Source of the DNA: Symploca sp. SIO3C6
GTDB taxonomy: Bacteria; Cyanobacteriota; Cyanobacteriia; Cyanobacteriales; Coleofasciculaceae
DNA: 64,000 nt
NCBI GenBank assembly: GCA_010692425.1
Contig: JAAHHJ010000001.1
Span: forward strand, 1 to 64,000
Reading direction: 5' to 3'
Shown: piece by piece, positions 40,756 through 50,437 of the stretch
Position numbering within the stretch: the stretch's first letter is position 1
Layout: each line of letters opens with the position of its first letter
Position numbers and translations under genes: made by a program
The notes under the pieces: generated by a model
Databases searched by the model: none
Told to the model about the DNA's origin: nothing
What the model saw: the letters and a program-made list of their open reading frames with translations, nothing else

Positions 40756-42216
40756 ATGACCCTGAAACTATACAACACCCTCACCGGCAGTAAGGAAGCT
40801 TTTGAACCAGTGGAGACTGGTAAGGTGCGGATGTATTGCTGTGGCATCACTGTGTATGACTATTGCCACTTGGGTCATGCCAGAACTTGTATCATTTGGG
40901 ATACTGCCCGCCAATATATGCAATGGCGCGGATATGATGTTCAATATCTACAGAATTTTACTGATATCGACGATAAGATTCTTAATCGAGCCAAAAAAGA
41001 AGGGACATCAATGGAAGATGTTTCTGAACGTTTCATCAAGGCTTATTTTGAGGATATGGAACGTCTTAACATCAAGCCAGCAGATGGCTATCCCCGTGCT
41101 ACTCACACCCTCGATGGTATTAAGCGGCTGGTTTCTGAATTAGAACAAAAAGGCTACGCCTATCCTGCAGATGGTGATGTTTACTATGCAGTGCGTCAGT
41201 TTTCTGAGTATGGTAAACTTTCCAAGTGCCAGTTACAGGACTTGCGGGCTGGTGCCAGTGGCAGGGTGGAGGCAAACAACACAGAGGAGTCTAAGAAAAA
41301 AGACCCTTTTGATTTTGCCTTGTGGAAAGCCTCTAAGCCAGGGGAACCCTTCTGGGAATCACCTTGGGGTAAGGGACGTCCTGGTTGGCATATTGAATGC
41401 TCAGCGATGATTAGGGAAAATCTGGGGGAAACCATTGATATTCACGCGGGTGGTTCTGACTTAATTTTTCCCCATCATGAAAATGAAATTGCTCAATCAG
41501 AAGCCGTAACAGGCAAACCACTGGCTCGTTACTGGTTGCACAGTGGTATGGTGAAAGTTGGTGGTGAGAAAATGTCCAAGTCTCTGGGCAATTTTACCAC
41601 GATCCGCGATTTACTTGATCGCCCAGTTGAACCCATGGCAGTGCGGTTATTTGTTCTGCAAGCTCAATATCGCAAACCACTTGATTTTACTGATGAAGCT
41701 ATCGAAGCTGCTACCAATGGTTGGCATACTCTTAAAGAAGGATTGCTATTTGGTCATGAGTACGGCAAGCAATTGGGTTGGAAGGAATCTGTAAAGACTT
41801 CCCAGCAAGGCTTTTCTAACAGTAGGGATGCCTTTGCTGAGGCAGTCGATGATGACTTCAATTTTGCTGGTGGTTTAGCTGTCTTGTTTGAAATTGCCAA
41901 GGATTTACGCCGCCAAGGAAATCTTTTGGTGCATGAAGGGAAAACCGATAAATCCTCTCCAGAGTTAGAGCAACAATGGCATACTTTAGTTGAGCTAACA
42001 CAAGTGTTTGGTTTAGAAGCTCAACCAGAGGAAACTTTTAAAGAGCAAGTCAATGGTTTAAGTGATGCTGAGATTAAGTCCCTGATTGAGCAACGACAGC
42101 AGGCACGTAAGGCAAAAAATTATGCCCAGAGCGATCACATTCGCGATCAATTACAATCTCAAGGTATTACCCTGATTGATCAAGCTGGTGGTGTAACCCG
42201 GTGGCATCGTGACTAA
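40756..42216 (+). CDS. cysS: Cysteinyl-tRNA synthetase
   Basis: 486 residues, class I aminoacyl-tRNA synthetase. HIGH-type motif HLGHA, KMSKS in GGEKMSKSLGNF, zinc ligands in MYCCGITVYD, WHIECSAM and FPHHENEIAQSE, and the C-terminal anticodon-binding helical domain ending in RDQLQSQGITLIDQAGG. Length is normal. A purine repeat lies immediately upstream and may form part of its leader. Confidence 0.97.
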   Translation: MTLKLYNTLTGSKEAFEPVETGKVRMYCCGITVYDYCHLGHARTCIIWDTARQYMQWRGYDVQYLQNFTDIDDKILNRAKKEGTSMEDVSERFIKAYFEDMERLNIKPADGYPRATHTLDGIKRLVSELEQKGYAYPADGDVYYAVRQFSEYGKLSKCQLQDLRAGASGRVEANNTEESKKKDPFDFALWKASKPGEPFWESPWGKGRPGWHIECSAMIRENLGETIDIHAGGSDLIFPHHENEIAQSEAVTGKPLARYWLHSGMVKVGGEKMSKSLGNFTTIRDLLDRPVEPMAVRLFVLQAQYRKPLDFTDEAIEAATNGWHTLKEGLLFGHEYGKQLGWKESVKTSQQGFSNSRDAFAEAVDDDFNFAGGLAVLFEIAKDLRRQGNLLVHEGKTDKSSPELEQQWHTLVELTQVFGLEAQPEETFKEQVNGLSDAEIKSLIEQRQQARKAKNYAQSDHIRDQLQSQGITLIDQAGGVTRWHRD

Positions 42217-42395
42217 AGCAATTTTGTTGATGGTCAATTGTTGCTTGTTCTCGAATTGAGTGTTCTGGTATGAGCTGGAGTCTGGAAAAACTCAAATCCT
42301 AAATTTTGATTGCCAACATCTAGGATTCTTTCTTTTTGAATATGCTAAACAAACAATAACATAGTCAAACCTAGCTAGCTAATTTGTAATCAACA
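42217..42395. other. Spacer downstream of cysS
   Basis: Plain AT-rich sequence with no gene or hairpin I can support, ending at a MITE-like element. Confidence 0.5.
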
Positions 42396-42498
42396 TTCTT
42401 ACAGCAGTTTCAGACTCGATGTGATACAGTCCAAGGAGAGTATGATGGGTATTTTTTATGGCTACTGTACTACAAAGTGTTAAAAACTGCTGTAAGAA
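42396..42498. mobile_element. MITE-like element with 15-bp perfect terminal inverted repeats
   Basis: 103 bp bounded by TTCTTACAGCAGTTT (42396-42410) and AAACTGCTGTAAGAA (42484-42498), exact reverse complements. No coding capacity. The ends match those at 3261-3422, so at least two copies are in this window. Confidence 0.82.
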
Positions 42499-42635
42499 GA
42501 TTGGGAATTGACGAGACCGCACTAAGTACCTGCGACATTGATAAAGGTTACTGGTTGAGGCAGGGTGTAGGGTGTAAGGGAACTCCGGGCAATTTCATAA
42601 TTGTTTACACAGTTGCTTTTATTTATGTCCGACAC

Positions 42636-44126
42636 TTAGTAATTTGAAGACTCTCCACGCATGAACTCAATCACAGCGAAACGGATATCTCCTTTTTCGG
42701 CAATCAGCTCCACATCAGGATTATCTAAACTCAAGAAATCTAAACCGATTTCTTTACCAGTGAGTAAGAAATCATTAATAGCTACAGGGTAGGAAACATC
42801 AGGATCTAAGACTTGACCATTAATCATCCAGTTATTGTTTTCTGAATTCAAACTAACATTACCAGTCTGGAGATAGCCACCGCTACCTTGGTTAGCAACA
42901 CCCTGATCTAATACTTGCTTAACCAGGCTACCTTTCATCTTGACGTATAAAGTATTTCCCCCAAACGGCAGGATGCGAATCACATCATACTGGGTAATCG
43001 CTCCGGGGGGAATAACATCATCAATCCGAATCGAACCGCTATTGTAGATCGATAAATCAGCAGCATTTACATCCTGCAACATCGCCTGAGCAATTAACTT
43101 AGTCAAGGTGGTGGGATAATTACGTACACTTGCCTCTAAGCCATCAAGAGGTACAGGAGTTATGCCTACAACTTCCTCCGGTTCAAAGCCTTTTTCCTCA
43201 AATGCTTTATTACCTCGTTGTACCCATTTATAAACCACTCTAGCTGTGCGAGGATCAGAAGGAATTTTATCAGTTATCGGCTGTAGATGGGATTCAACTG
43301 CTAATTGATGAGTGTCTGTATCGTATTGCAAGTTATGAATATAAACTGTCCTAACATTGGCGTCGGCTTTGAATACAGGAGTAAAGTCACCGCCTCGCCA
43401 TTGCTGGATATTTTCATGCTCATGACCACCTAGAATTAAATCAATTTCTGGCACTGTTTCAGCTAGTTGTTGATCTTGAGGCAGGGCAAGGTGAGTCACT
43501 GCTACCAGAATATCTACCTTGTCTTTAAGGGCTTTTACCTGTTGACGCGCTTCTTCAATGGGATCATGGTAAATAACATAATCTACTAGATTACTATCTA
43601 GGGTTAAACCAATTAATCCTATACTTACTCGCTTCCCTTTATCGCCTCTAACATTAATAATCTGAGACTGAGGTACGCCAGGAAACGATTGATCATCAGC
43701 ATCAAAAACATTGCTAGAAAACCAGCTGAAGCGTGATTCCTTGAGTCTTTGTAGGAACTGGTTTTCTTTAAGATCAAATTCATGATTGCCGAAAGTAGCA
43801 AAATCTAGTCCCATTGCATTGAGAACAGCAACCATTTGCTTTCCAGCTAGGGACTCACCATCAATTTCACTAGTGCCTAAAGCCGAAGGACTAAAGCAGT
43901 CACCGGAGAGTATGGTGTAGGTGCGACGATTCTGCTGTTTGAGCTGTTTCCGCAAGGTAGCAACACGAGCTAACCCTCCACTCTTACCACCAGCAACCGG
44001 CTCAATTTCATAGACATCGTTGAACTGTAGCAAAGTGATATCTATCATCTCAGCCCGAGCTGGACTAGCAATAGTGAAGGTTAGTAGCAGCAAACCTAGA
44101 ATAAATAACTTCTTTAGCTGTTTCAT
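42636..44126 (-). CDS. 5'-nucleotidase/UshA-like metallophosphoesterase, exported
   Basis: 496 residues from the ATG at 44126: MKQLKKLFILGLLLLTFTIA then SPARAE, a clear signal peptide. Metallophosphoesterase motifs: LQFNDVYEIE, LSGDCFSPS, FGNHEFD, VTHLAL and GGHEHE, followed by the C-terminal 5'-nucleotidase domain (YPTTLTKLIAQAM, SIRIDDVIPPGAI, ILPFGGNTLY). The first motif has Tyr where classic UshA has the metal His (D-x-H), a variant I also remember from other NDVY-type members. Periplasmic or surface release of phosphate from nucleotides is the expected role. Confidence 0.9.
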   Translation of the reverse strand: MKQLKKLFILGLLLLTFTIASPARAEMIDITLLQFNDVYEIEPVAGGKSGGLARVATLRKQLKQQNRRTYTILSGDCFSPSALGTSEIDGESLAGKQMVAVLNAMGLDFATFGNHEFDLKENQFLQRLKESRFSWFSSNVFDADDQSFPGVPQSQIINVRGDKGKRVSIGLIGLTLDSNLVDYVIYHDPIEEARQQVKALKDKVDILVAVTHLALPQDQQLAETVPEIDLILGGHEHENIQQWRGGDFTPVFKADANVRTVYIHNLQYDTDTHQLAVESHLQPITDKIPSDPRTARVVYKWVQRGNKAFEEKGFEPEEVVGITPVPLDGLEASVRNYPTTLTKLIAQAMLQDVNAADLSIYNSGSIRIDDVIPPGAITQYDVIRILPFGGNTLYVKMKGSLVKQVLDQGVANQGSGGYLQTGNVSLNSENNNWMINGQVLDPDVSYPVAINDFLLTGKEIGLDFLSLDNPDVELIAEKGDIRFAVIEFMRGESSNY

Positions 44127-44174
44127 CACCAGTAAATTGCATATTTCACTCTCATGACTATATAGCAATTTGAG

Positions 44175-45017
44175 TTACGTATGAAACGGCACACTTATTA
44201 AAGGTATCAAGCTTAAAAGTACCCAACTCCAAGCCCAAGAATTTGACTCTGTAGGAGACTCTGGCTCTGCCAATAGGGCATCAATCCTCTGTTGCAGACG
44301 ATTACGAGGTACAGCACGGGAAAAGGCTGCACATACAGTTTCGGAAACAATCATTGATTGGCTCACTACAATTAACAGTGATTCTGCTAAAACTAGGGAA
44401 TCGACTTTTTGAGCTGCCCAACCATCAGCGCGAATTTCTCGCAATAGGAGTAATTCTTCCCACAAAGAGGCAGTATTGGGCAACCAAGCACTGCATCGGT
44501 ACACCCAGCCTAACCAAAAAAACCAGAATGTATCTCGGTAGTAGTGATGAGCTTGCTCGTGGCTTAAAACGGCTTGCAGCTGCTCTGGTTGTAGTTTTTC
44601 TAATAAACCCTGAGTGATAACTAGTTCTTGCTGCCAAAAGCCAATCATTCCACTAAAGGGGATGGCATGATCGAGAAGACGAACTTTTGAGCCTTCAATT
44701 TCAACCTGGGGGTAAGCGCGAATCTGTTCTATAGATTGCCAAGCTTCAAATGCTAGTTTGATGCCGACAAAAAGCGCAACAGCTAGGTATCCTAAGACTA
44801 TACAGTAACTGAACCAGCCCGTATATAACCCAATCATTTGCCCCTGTGGTCCCATACACAGCACTGCCACAGCTGTCATCATCAGTAACAGAGGTGGAAA
44901 TAGAAATAAGAGCAATGCTCTTTGCCAACGCTGTGTCCAGTTGCCGCTTTGTTGAATTCTACTGCTTCGGAGTAAGTAAGCTAGTCCTAATCCTGCCAAA
45001 ATCATCAACAGATGCAT
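44175..45017 (-). CDS. petP: M56-family membrane metallopeptidase, PetP-like
   Basis: 280 residues of the BlaR1/MecR1 peptidase family. TM helices at the N-terminus (HLLMILAGLGLAYLL), near 35-55 and 70-95, and at the C-terminus (WAWSWVLLSLIPLIS). Zinc protease motif VLSHEQAHH (HExxH) with a downstream acidic segment LLLREIRADGWAAQ. It overlaps the BlaI-type regulator by one base (TAATG). In Synechocystis a protease of this type (PetP) degrades the regulator PetR when copper is present and so controls the petJ/petE switch; here petJ and petE are directly adjacent, which strongly supports the same role. Confidence 0.87.
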   Translation of the reverse strand: MHLLMILAGLGLAYLLRSSRIQQSGNWTQRWQRALLLFLFPPLLLMMTAVAVLCMGPQGQMIGLYTGWFSYCIVLGYLAVALFVGIKLAFEAWQSIEQIRAYPQVEIEGSKVRLLDHAIPFSGMIGFWQQELVITQGLLEKLQPEQLQAVLSHEQAHHYYRDTFWFFWLGWVYRCSAWLPNTASLWEELLLLREIRADGWAAQKVDSLVLAESLLIVVSQSMIVSETVCAAFSRAVPRNRLQQRIDALLAEPESPTESNSWAWSWVLLSLIPLISVPFHT

Positions 45018-45439
45018 TATTTTTTTTCCTCCCTAGCTCTACGGGCAGCTTGAATTCTGCGCGTGATCGCCTCTATTTGTTCTACACTGCTAGTATCGAG
45101 ACTATCTGCAAAAGCAGCAACGACATCAGGATTGCTCACTGCCAAAAAACGATTGAGTTGTTCATGGGCTTGCAAAACCTGTGCCTCTTGACGGGAAATT
45201 AGAGGTTTCCAGGAGAAAGCACGTCCTTGTTTTTCATAGGTAAGCCAACCTTTTTGGGTGAGGCGACGCAGCACTGTAGTTACTGAAGTATAGGCCAACT
45301 CACGCTCTGGGTCAGCCAAAATTCGTTCGTGGACATTCTTGACAGTGGCACAACCAAGTTCCCAGACTATGGTCAAAATCTCCTTCTCTAGAGGACCGAG
45401 GGAAAGGTGTTTGGGACGGTGGGAGGGCAAAGGATTCAT
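45017..45439 (-). CDS. petR: BlaI/MecI-family transcriptional regulator, PetR-like
   Basis: 140 residues: winged-helix DNA-binding domain (LGPLEKEILTIVWELG, AYTSVTTVLRRLTQKGWL, YEKQGRAFSWKPL) and a C-terminal dimer helix (SVEQIEAITRRIQAARRA). Divergent from petJ, with an operator-like GAC-N5-GTC palindrome at 45481-45491 between the two genes, so autoregulation is likely. Operon with the M56 protease. From the Synechocystis model it should repress petJ and support petE expression according to copper; direction here is inferred. Confidence 0.87.
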   Translation of the reverse strand: MNPLPSHRPKHLSLGPLEKEILTIVWELGCATVKNVHERILADPERELAYTSVTTVLRRLTQKGWLTYEKQGRAFSWKPLISRQEAQVLQAHEQLNRFLAVSNPDVVAAFADSLDTSSVEQIEAITRRIQAARRAREEKK

Positions 45440-45474
45440 ATTTGTGTTGGAGATTTAGAGGGGATCACACAGTA

Positions 45475-45498
45475 AAGTTTGACAGCCTGTCTTTTGAC
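45475..45498. promoter_or_regulatory. Putative PetR operator upstream of petJ
   Basis: GACAGCCTGTC (45481-45491, a GAC-N5-GTC dyad) inside a 24-bp block flanked by AAGTTT and TTTTGAC, in the petR-petJ intergenic region. The same 24-bp block occurs at 46763-46786 with 22 of 24 bases identical. Confidence 0.65.
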
Positions 45499-45571
45499 CT
45501 GGAGAGTCATTCTCTTCAATAATAAGCGTCGGCGTTATGCCTGTTTTGCTGTTTTCACTGAAAAGAGAACT

Positions 45572-45907
45572 ATGTTGAAGAAATTTGTATTAGTTATATT
45601 CTGGGCAGTCGCCTGGTTTGGCTTTACATGGGGAAGTCCTGCTCTAGCAGCTGATGCTGCTGCTGGTAAGCAAGTTTTTGCTGCCAACTGCGCAGCTTGT
45701 CACATGGGTGGTAGAAATGTGGTTATAGCTCCTAAAACCTTGAAGAAAGATGCTCTGGAAAAGTATGGCATGTATTCAATGGAGAAAATCGTCTACCAGG
45801 TGACTAATGGTAAAGGGGCTATGCCTCGTTTCGCTGGTAAGCTAAACCCAGAACAGATTGACAATGTTGCTGCTTATGTTTTAGACCAAGCTGATAAGGG
45901 TTGGTAG
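45572..45907 (+). CDS. petJ: Cytochrome c6
   Basis: 111-residue precursor from the ATG at 45572 ([18 protein letters not shown], cleaved after SPALA-A). The mature protein has the heme site CAACH, axial Met in GKGAMPRF, and the C-terminal [12 protein letters not shown]. Soluble lumenal electron carrier from cytochrome b6f to photosystem I, the copper-free alternative to plastocyanin. Divergent from petR and upstream of petE. An ORF extending upstream to 45479 is not supported. Confidence 0.96.
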   Translation: MLKKFVLVIFWAVAWFGFTWGSPALAADAAAGKQVFAANCAACHMGGRNVVIAPKTLKKDALEKYGMYSMEKIVYQVTNGKGAMPRFAGKLNPEQIDNVAAYVLDQADKGW

Positions 45908-45990
45908 TTGATCTGATTGATTTGGGCAATCTGGCTATACCTAAATGTTTGGCTGAGTAAACTTTATTTAACTTTAAAAACAGTAAGTAA

Positions 45991-46004
45991 GACGCCTGCC
46001 TCTT
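45991..46004. promoter_or_regulatory. Possible degenerate PetR site upstream of petE
   Basis: GACGCCTGCCTCTT resembles GACGACCTGTCTTTT of the 46763-46786 site with one base missing and two changes. It lies 108 bp before petE. Weak; PetR is expected to act on petE as well. Confidence 0.3.
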
Positions 46005-46111
46005 CTATTTAACCTAGTGGGGGTGGGTTATTTTCCATGCTTGAGTGATTTTGTCTCAGAGTTGTTTTAAAATCTATACGGAATCCACAATCGGACTCTT
46101 AGGATAAAACT

Positions 46112-46510
46112 ATGGAATTGAGAGCCAAAGTGCTACGTAAGTTAGGTCTGGGACTTTCTACAATTTTACTGGTGGTCGCTAGTTTTGCTCTATCGGCTTC
46201 CCCAGCAGCAGCAGATACTTACACAGTTAAGATGGGTGCTGACAATGGCATGCTATCTTTTGTCCCCAAAGTTGTGAAGGTTAAGCCAGGCGACACCATT
46301 AAGTGGGAGAATAACAAGCTTCCTCCTCATAACGTTGTCTTTGAAGGGGGCTCTCCAATTGCAAAAGATCTATCTCACGATAAGCTATTTTTTGCTCCTG
46401 GCGAAAACTATGAAGCTAAAATCCCTGCTGACGCACAACCAGGGGAGTACACATACTACTGTCAACCCCACCGTGGCGCTGGCATGATTGGTAAGCTAGT
46501 TGTAGAGTAA
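46112..46510 (+). CDS. petE: Plastocyanin
   Basis: 132-residue precursor with a thylakoid-lumen signal (ILLVVASFALSASPAAA). Blue copper ligands: His in PPHNVVF, then Cys, His and Met in YYCQPHRGAGM. Carries electrons from cytochrome b6f to photosystem I when copper is available. Follows petJ on the same strand by about 200 bp, so it has its own promoter. Confidence 0.97.
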   Translation: MELRAKVLRKLGLGLSTILLVVASFALSASPAAADTYTVKMGADNGMLSFVPKVVKVKPGDTIKWENNKLPPHNVVFEGGSPIAKDLSHDKLFFAPGENYEAKIPADAQPGEYTYYCQPHRGAGMIGKLVVE

Positions 46511-46762
46511 TTAGATCCTGTCGCTCTAAGTCTGCACAAGAATCTAGATTATACTTGGCAACAAGCTTTCAGGGTTGATTCGTAGGTTTTGGTTACTGAC
46601 GAGTTAACCCTGAAATGCCCTTATTTCTTGAAAGATAGTTGATTGTAGGCGCTAAGCGCATGCTGCGCAAACATGGTTAATGATTGATTGAGTTAGGATT
46701 CGGTAGTTGCGAAATACTTTCCCAATCAACCATTAACCATGATATAGTTTATGGTTGATTGA
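46511..46762. other. Intergenic region with 10-bp inverted repeat
   Basis: TTTCAGGGTT (46567-46576) and AACCCTGAAA (46606-46615) form a perfect inverted repeat with a 29-nt loop, not followed by a T-run. The rest includes a GCGCTAAGCGC palindrome-like stretch and degenerate ATTAACCATG-type units. No gene. Confidence 0.6.
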
Positions 46763-46786
46763 AAGTTTGACGACCTGTCTTTTGAC
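46763..46786. promoter_or_regulatory. Putative PetR operator upstream of TPR gene
   Basis: GACGACCTGTC (46769-46779) with the same AAGTTT and TTTTGAC flanks as the petJ site. Lies 146 bp before the TPR protein start, implying that gene is under the same copper-responsive control. Confidence 0.6.
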
Positions 46787-46931
46787 AGACAAAGCTGCCT
46801 CACTGAAAATTGGGTAAGCAACAAGGCTTAATTATTCTAAATTTCATTCTTATTATTCTAAATTTCACTAAAGAAGCAGTCTGGTTGCCGATATTATTGT
46901 AAATCATAACAGTCAACTCAAATAAAATTCC

Positions 46932-47861
46932 ATGAGTCACTTCTACCGGATCTTCTTCAGCTTCGGCATGGTGGTGGCGCTTTCTCTGATGGCAATTACT
47001 GAAACAGCCCAAGCAGCAACTTCAATTGCGACAGTGACTAGCGCCCGAGAGCTATTTAATTTTGGTGTCGAGGCCGCAATACATAATCAATACAAGCAAG
47101 CAGCAGATTACTTTGAAGAGGCTGTCAAACTTGATACTAATTTCGTAGCTGCCTACAGTAACAAGTGCTTAGTTTACCTCAAATTAGGGAATTACACAAC
47201 AGCGATTGAAGACTGTACTCAGGCAGTGCAACTTGACCCAAATAACCTCGAAGCTCATCTTAACCGAGGATTGGCATCCCAACGACTAGGGGATTATCAA
47301 GCTGCCATTTCTGACTACTCTAAAGTTTTAGAGCAACAAGCTGGTGATTTTCGCGCCTACTATAATCGTGGATTAGCGCGTTTTGAATTAAAAGAGTACA
47401 CTGAAGCAATCTCAGATTTTGACCAGGCTTTAGATCATATTCCCAACAATTCCCAATTACTCCTAGCGGATATTTATAATGAGAGGGGTCTAACTCAGAT
47501 GATGTTGGGTGAACTAACAGAAGCGATCGCAGATTTTAATCAAGCTGTTCGTCTTGATAATAGCAATTATCGAGCTTTCTACAACCGAGCCTGTGCTTGT
47601 CATCAAAAGGGTGATACTAGGGGGGCGATTAGAGACTTTACTCTAGCGCTACAACTTGACCCAAAATACGCAGAAGCTTATGTTAATCGAGGCCTAATCC
47701 ACCACCAACTTGGCTATCAACAGGCAGCAATTTCTGATCTCAAGATGGCATTGAAACGCTTTGATGAGCAGGGAAACGAAGTAGCCTACCAACAAACTTG
47801 GGATATACTCAAGAGGCTACAACATTTGCTGGATTCATCCAAAGAAATTGCGATTGCTTGA
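46932..47861 (+). CDS. Exported tetratricopeptide repeat protein
   Basis: 309 residues with a signal peptide (FSFGMVVALSLMAITETAQA) and about seven TPR units in tandem from residue 40, seen as repeats of the pattern A-x-x-Y-x-x-A-I-x-D-x-x-x-A-[LV]-x-L-D-P (for example YTTAIEDCTQAVQLDPNN and YQAAISDYSKVLEQ). Such proteins scaffold protein complexes, in cyanobacteria often photosystem assembly factors. The upstream PetR-like site and nearness to petJ/petE suggest a lumenal role tied to copper or electron-transport status. Function inferred from context only. Confidence 0.88.
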   Translation: MSHFYRIFFSFGMVVALSLMAITETAQAATSIATVTSARELFNFGVEAAIHNQYKQAADYFEEAVKLDTNFVAAYSNKCLVYLKLGNYTTAIEDCTQAVQLDPNNLEAHLNRGLASQRLGDYQAAISDYSKVLEQQAGDFRAYYNRGLARFELKEYTEAISDFDQALDHIPNNSQLLLADIYNERGLTQMMLGELTEAIADFNQAVRLDNSNYRAFYNRACACHQKGDTRGAIRDFTLALQLDPKYAEAYVNRGLIHHQLGYQQAAISDLKMALKRFDEQGNEVAYQQTWDILKRLQHLLDSSKEIAIA

Positions 47862-47868
47862 ACAGTTA

Positions 47869-47898
47869 AGTAATAAGTAATAAGTAATAAGTAATAAG
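47869..47898. repeat. Heptameric short tandem repeat (GTAATAA)
   Basis: Four GTAATAA units just after the TPR gene. A pyrimidine repeat follows at 48085-48113, before the histidine kinase stop codon. Confidence 0.87.
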
Positions 47899-48109
47899 CG
47901 ACTAATGGTAAATTTATTGTTTTTGTTTTTTGCTTGTAAATTATTATCTTTATTACCTTAGAGTTTTTTTAAAGTCTTCTGTGAGGTGATTGCAGTGGTG
48001 AGATATCTAATACTATTCGGTTAAAACAATTAGGTTAGTTTGGAAACTTTGAAAAACTTGTTCTAGGGCGTCACAAAAATACTCCCGTCTCCCCATCTCC
48101 CTCTCTCCA

Positions 48110-50143
48110 TCAAGAGGGAGACTGCTTTAGAGGAATCTCAATTACAAATTCTGTTCCTTTACTAGGAGAGGAAAGACAAAATAAATGACCCTTGTGACGC
48201 TCCACTATAACTTGGTAGCTGATTGCTAAACCTAAACCAGTTCCTTTACCAACAACTTTAGTTGTAAAGAAGGGGTCAAAAGCTCTTGCAAGTACATCTT
48301 TAGTCATTCCTGGCCCATTGTCAGCAATGTGAATAATAGCTTGGGGATTGAGAGCTGATTCTAAACTAATTCTGGTACGAATTCTAATAATTCTGGGTTC
48401 TGCTTGAATTTTTTCAAAACTCCTATGGTTATGAGTATCATCAAAAGCATCAATGGCATTGATCAAAATATTCATAAATACCTGGTTTAGCTGTCCAGGA
48501 TAACATTCAATTAAAGGCAGACTACCGTACTCTTTAACTATTTTAATTTCTGGCTGTTTGGGCTTTGGCTTCAAGCGATTCTGGAGAATCATCAAGGTGC
48601 TATCAATACCTTCATGCAGATCCACCTTTTTAGTAACGGCTTCTTCTGAATGAGAAAATCTTCGCAAGCTCAGCACAATTTCCTGAATTCGTTCAGAACC
48701 AACTTCCATGGAAGTTAGCAGTTTTGGTAAGTCTTCTTTAAGAAAATCTAGATCAATGGTCTCAATTGCCCTCTCAATTTCAGCCGAAGGTTGAGCATAA
48801 GTACTTTGATAAAGCTCTATGAGTCTTAATAAATCATTGGCATAGCTTTTGGCATAATGGACATTACCATAGATAAAACTAACTGGATTGTTAATTTCGT
48901 GAGCTACCCCTGCTACCATTTGCCCCAGAGAGGACATTTTGGCGCTCTGCACTAATTGAGACTGAGTCTTTTGCAGCTCGTGTAAGGTTTGTTGCAGTTG
49001 CCTGGTTTGTTCTCGCAGTTTGGTTTTTGAAAGTTGCACAGCTTCCTCTGCCTGCTTGCGAGTGCTAATATCTTGCCAAGAGCCAACAATCTCCAAAGGA
49101 TTTCCTTCCTCATCACGAATCAGCTGTCGTTGATCCTGAATCCAACCGTAGGTTCCATCCCCCTGTAAGAAACGATACTCAGAGATTTGATGCCCTTCGG
49201 AGGGCAGACGCGACAACTCACTAAAGATTCGCGGCGCATCTTCAGGATGGATACACTTAAGCCAAAATTCTGAATCCTCCATGAAATGCCGAGGCTCATA
49301 ACCAAGCTGGGAAATACCCTGGCTAACGAAAGTCATGCCATAATTTCCTATATGGCTGCTATAAATTGCTACTGGGCTAGAGGCAAGCAGACGTTGGAGA
49401 CGAACCTTGGTGGCAAAGAGTACTTTCTCTGAGCGCTGACGCCTGTTAATTTCTTCTTCTAGCATTTCATTAGCTTTAACTAACCCACTGATTTGCCACT
49501 CTATTTGTGTTTCTAACTCATCGCTAGCCTGCCGCCTTGCGAAAGTTGCCAATTCCAATTGCTTCCTCTGCTGTTGGAGCCTACACAGTAAATTATCTAC
49601 TACTTGATTAATTTCTAGATGATCTATAATCTTCAGCAAGCTCGTTTGGGTAATAACCCCCAATAATTGACCCTGACAATCCAAAATCGGTAGCTGACGA
49701 AGTTGGTGCTGGCAAAATAAGGAAAGGGCTGTGAAAATATCTTGCTCCTCAGAGGTTTTAGTCAGAGTAATAACTTGCTCAGTCATTACCTCTGCTACTG
49801 TGACTTTTTCCAAGTTCATCCTTGAGGGGGTTAAGTGTATACAATTAGCTTCGCTAAAAATTCCTAGTAACTTGCACGGGGGAATGATCCTGCCCCTTGT
49901 ATTGTTATCATAGACAAAATCTTGAGCTACGCCTTGAGTAGCAGGCAGAGTTAATTCAACCTTCTGGTTTGCTGCTTCAGACAGGCAAGGTATCTGCTCT
50001 ACCACCAAAGCATAAGTACTCTTGGTCATACTCATCAAGCCCAAGACTTCAACAAGTGGTGTCTCTGGCATAACTCTCAAGAGGCTACTTTCTATAGCAT
50101 CCTCTAGATCAGAAAAAGGGAGAGAAAGGTTGTTAAAATGCAT
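48110..50143 (-). CDS. CBS-PAS sensor histidine kinase
   Basis: 677 residues, cytoplasmic, no TM segments. Two CBS motifs (about residues 20-190, with [12 protein letters not shown] and [15 protein letters not shown]), a coiled coil, a PAS/PAC ([36 protein letters not shown]), then HisKA with phospho-acceptor His in [14 protein letters not shown] and ATPase boxes [12 protein letters not shown] (N), IADNGPGM (G1), FDPFFTTK (F) and GTGLGLAIS (G2). All catalytic boxes intact. CBS domains usually sense adenosine nucleotides. Divergent from the pix-like operon 294 bp away; a functional link is possible but not shown. Confidence 0.93.
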   Translation of the reverse strand: MHFNNLSLPFSDLEDAIESSLLRVMPETPLVEVLGLMSMTKSTYALVVEQIPCLSEAANQKVELTLPATQGVAQDFVYDNNTRGRIIPPCKLLGIFSEANCIHLTPSRMNLEKVTVAEVMTEQVITLTKTSEEQDIFTALSLFCQHQLRQLPILDCQGQLLGVITQTSLLKIIDHLEINQVVDNLLCRLQQQRKQLELATFARRQASDELETQIEWQISGLVKANEMLEEEINRRQRSEKVLFATKVRLQRLLASSPVAIYSSHIGNYGMTFVSQGISQLGYEPRHFMEDSEFWLKCIHPEDAPRIFSELSRLPSEGHQISEYRFLQGDGTYGWIQDQRQLIRDEEGNPLEIVGSWQDISTRKQAEEAVQLSKTKLREQTRQLQQTLHELQKTQSQLVQSAKMSSLGQMVAGVAHEINNPVSFIYGNVHYAKSYANDLLRLIELYQSTYAQPSAEIERAIETIDLDFLKEDLPKLLTSMEVGSERIQEIVLSLRRFSHSEEAVTKKVDLHEGIDSTLMILQNRLKPKPKQPEIKIVKEYGSLPLIECYPGQLNQVFMNILINAIDAFDDTHNHRSFEKIQAEPRIIRIRTRISLESALNPQAIIHIADNGPGMTKDVLARAFDPFFTTKVVGKGTGLGLAISYQVIVERHKGHLFCLSSPSKGTEFVIEIPLKQSPS

Positions 50144-50437
50144 AGTGGGCAGTAATTGCAGCGGAATTTGCCTCTGCCAAGTGCTAAATAAATTTCAGGT
50201 GTTAACTCAGTTGTAATTTATCTCGCATAAATATTCAAACTTTAGTTGACATTGTTTATGTATTTTAGCAATAAAATCTATATTGTGAGGTAAGAGCTAA
50301 CACAAAATTATGCAAACGCTAGCTACTAATGCTTTTAGTCGTGGGATCAATCAGCTCGAAACTACTCCAGTCAAGCTAAAGCTATTAAGGGAGAGATAAT
50401 TAACCTCATATGCTTTATATGCTTTTATTGTGCGATA

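Noticed and set aside
46567-46615. Rho-independent terminator after petE
   Set aside because: The inverted repeat is perfect but has a 29-nt loop and no T-run, so it was listed only as an inverted repeat.
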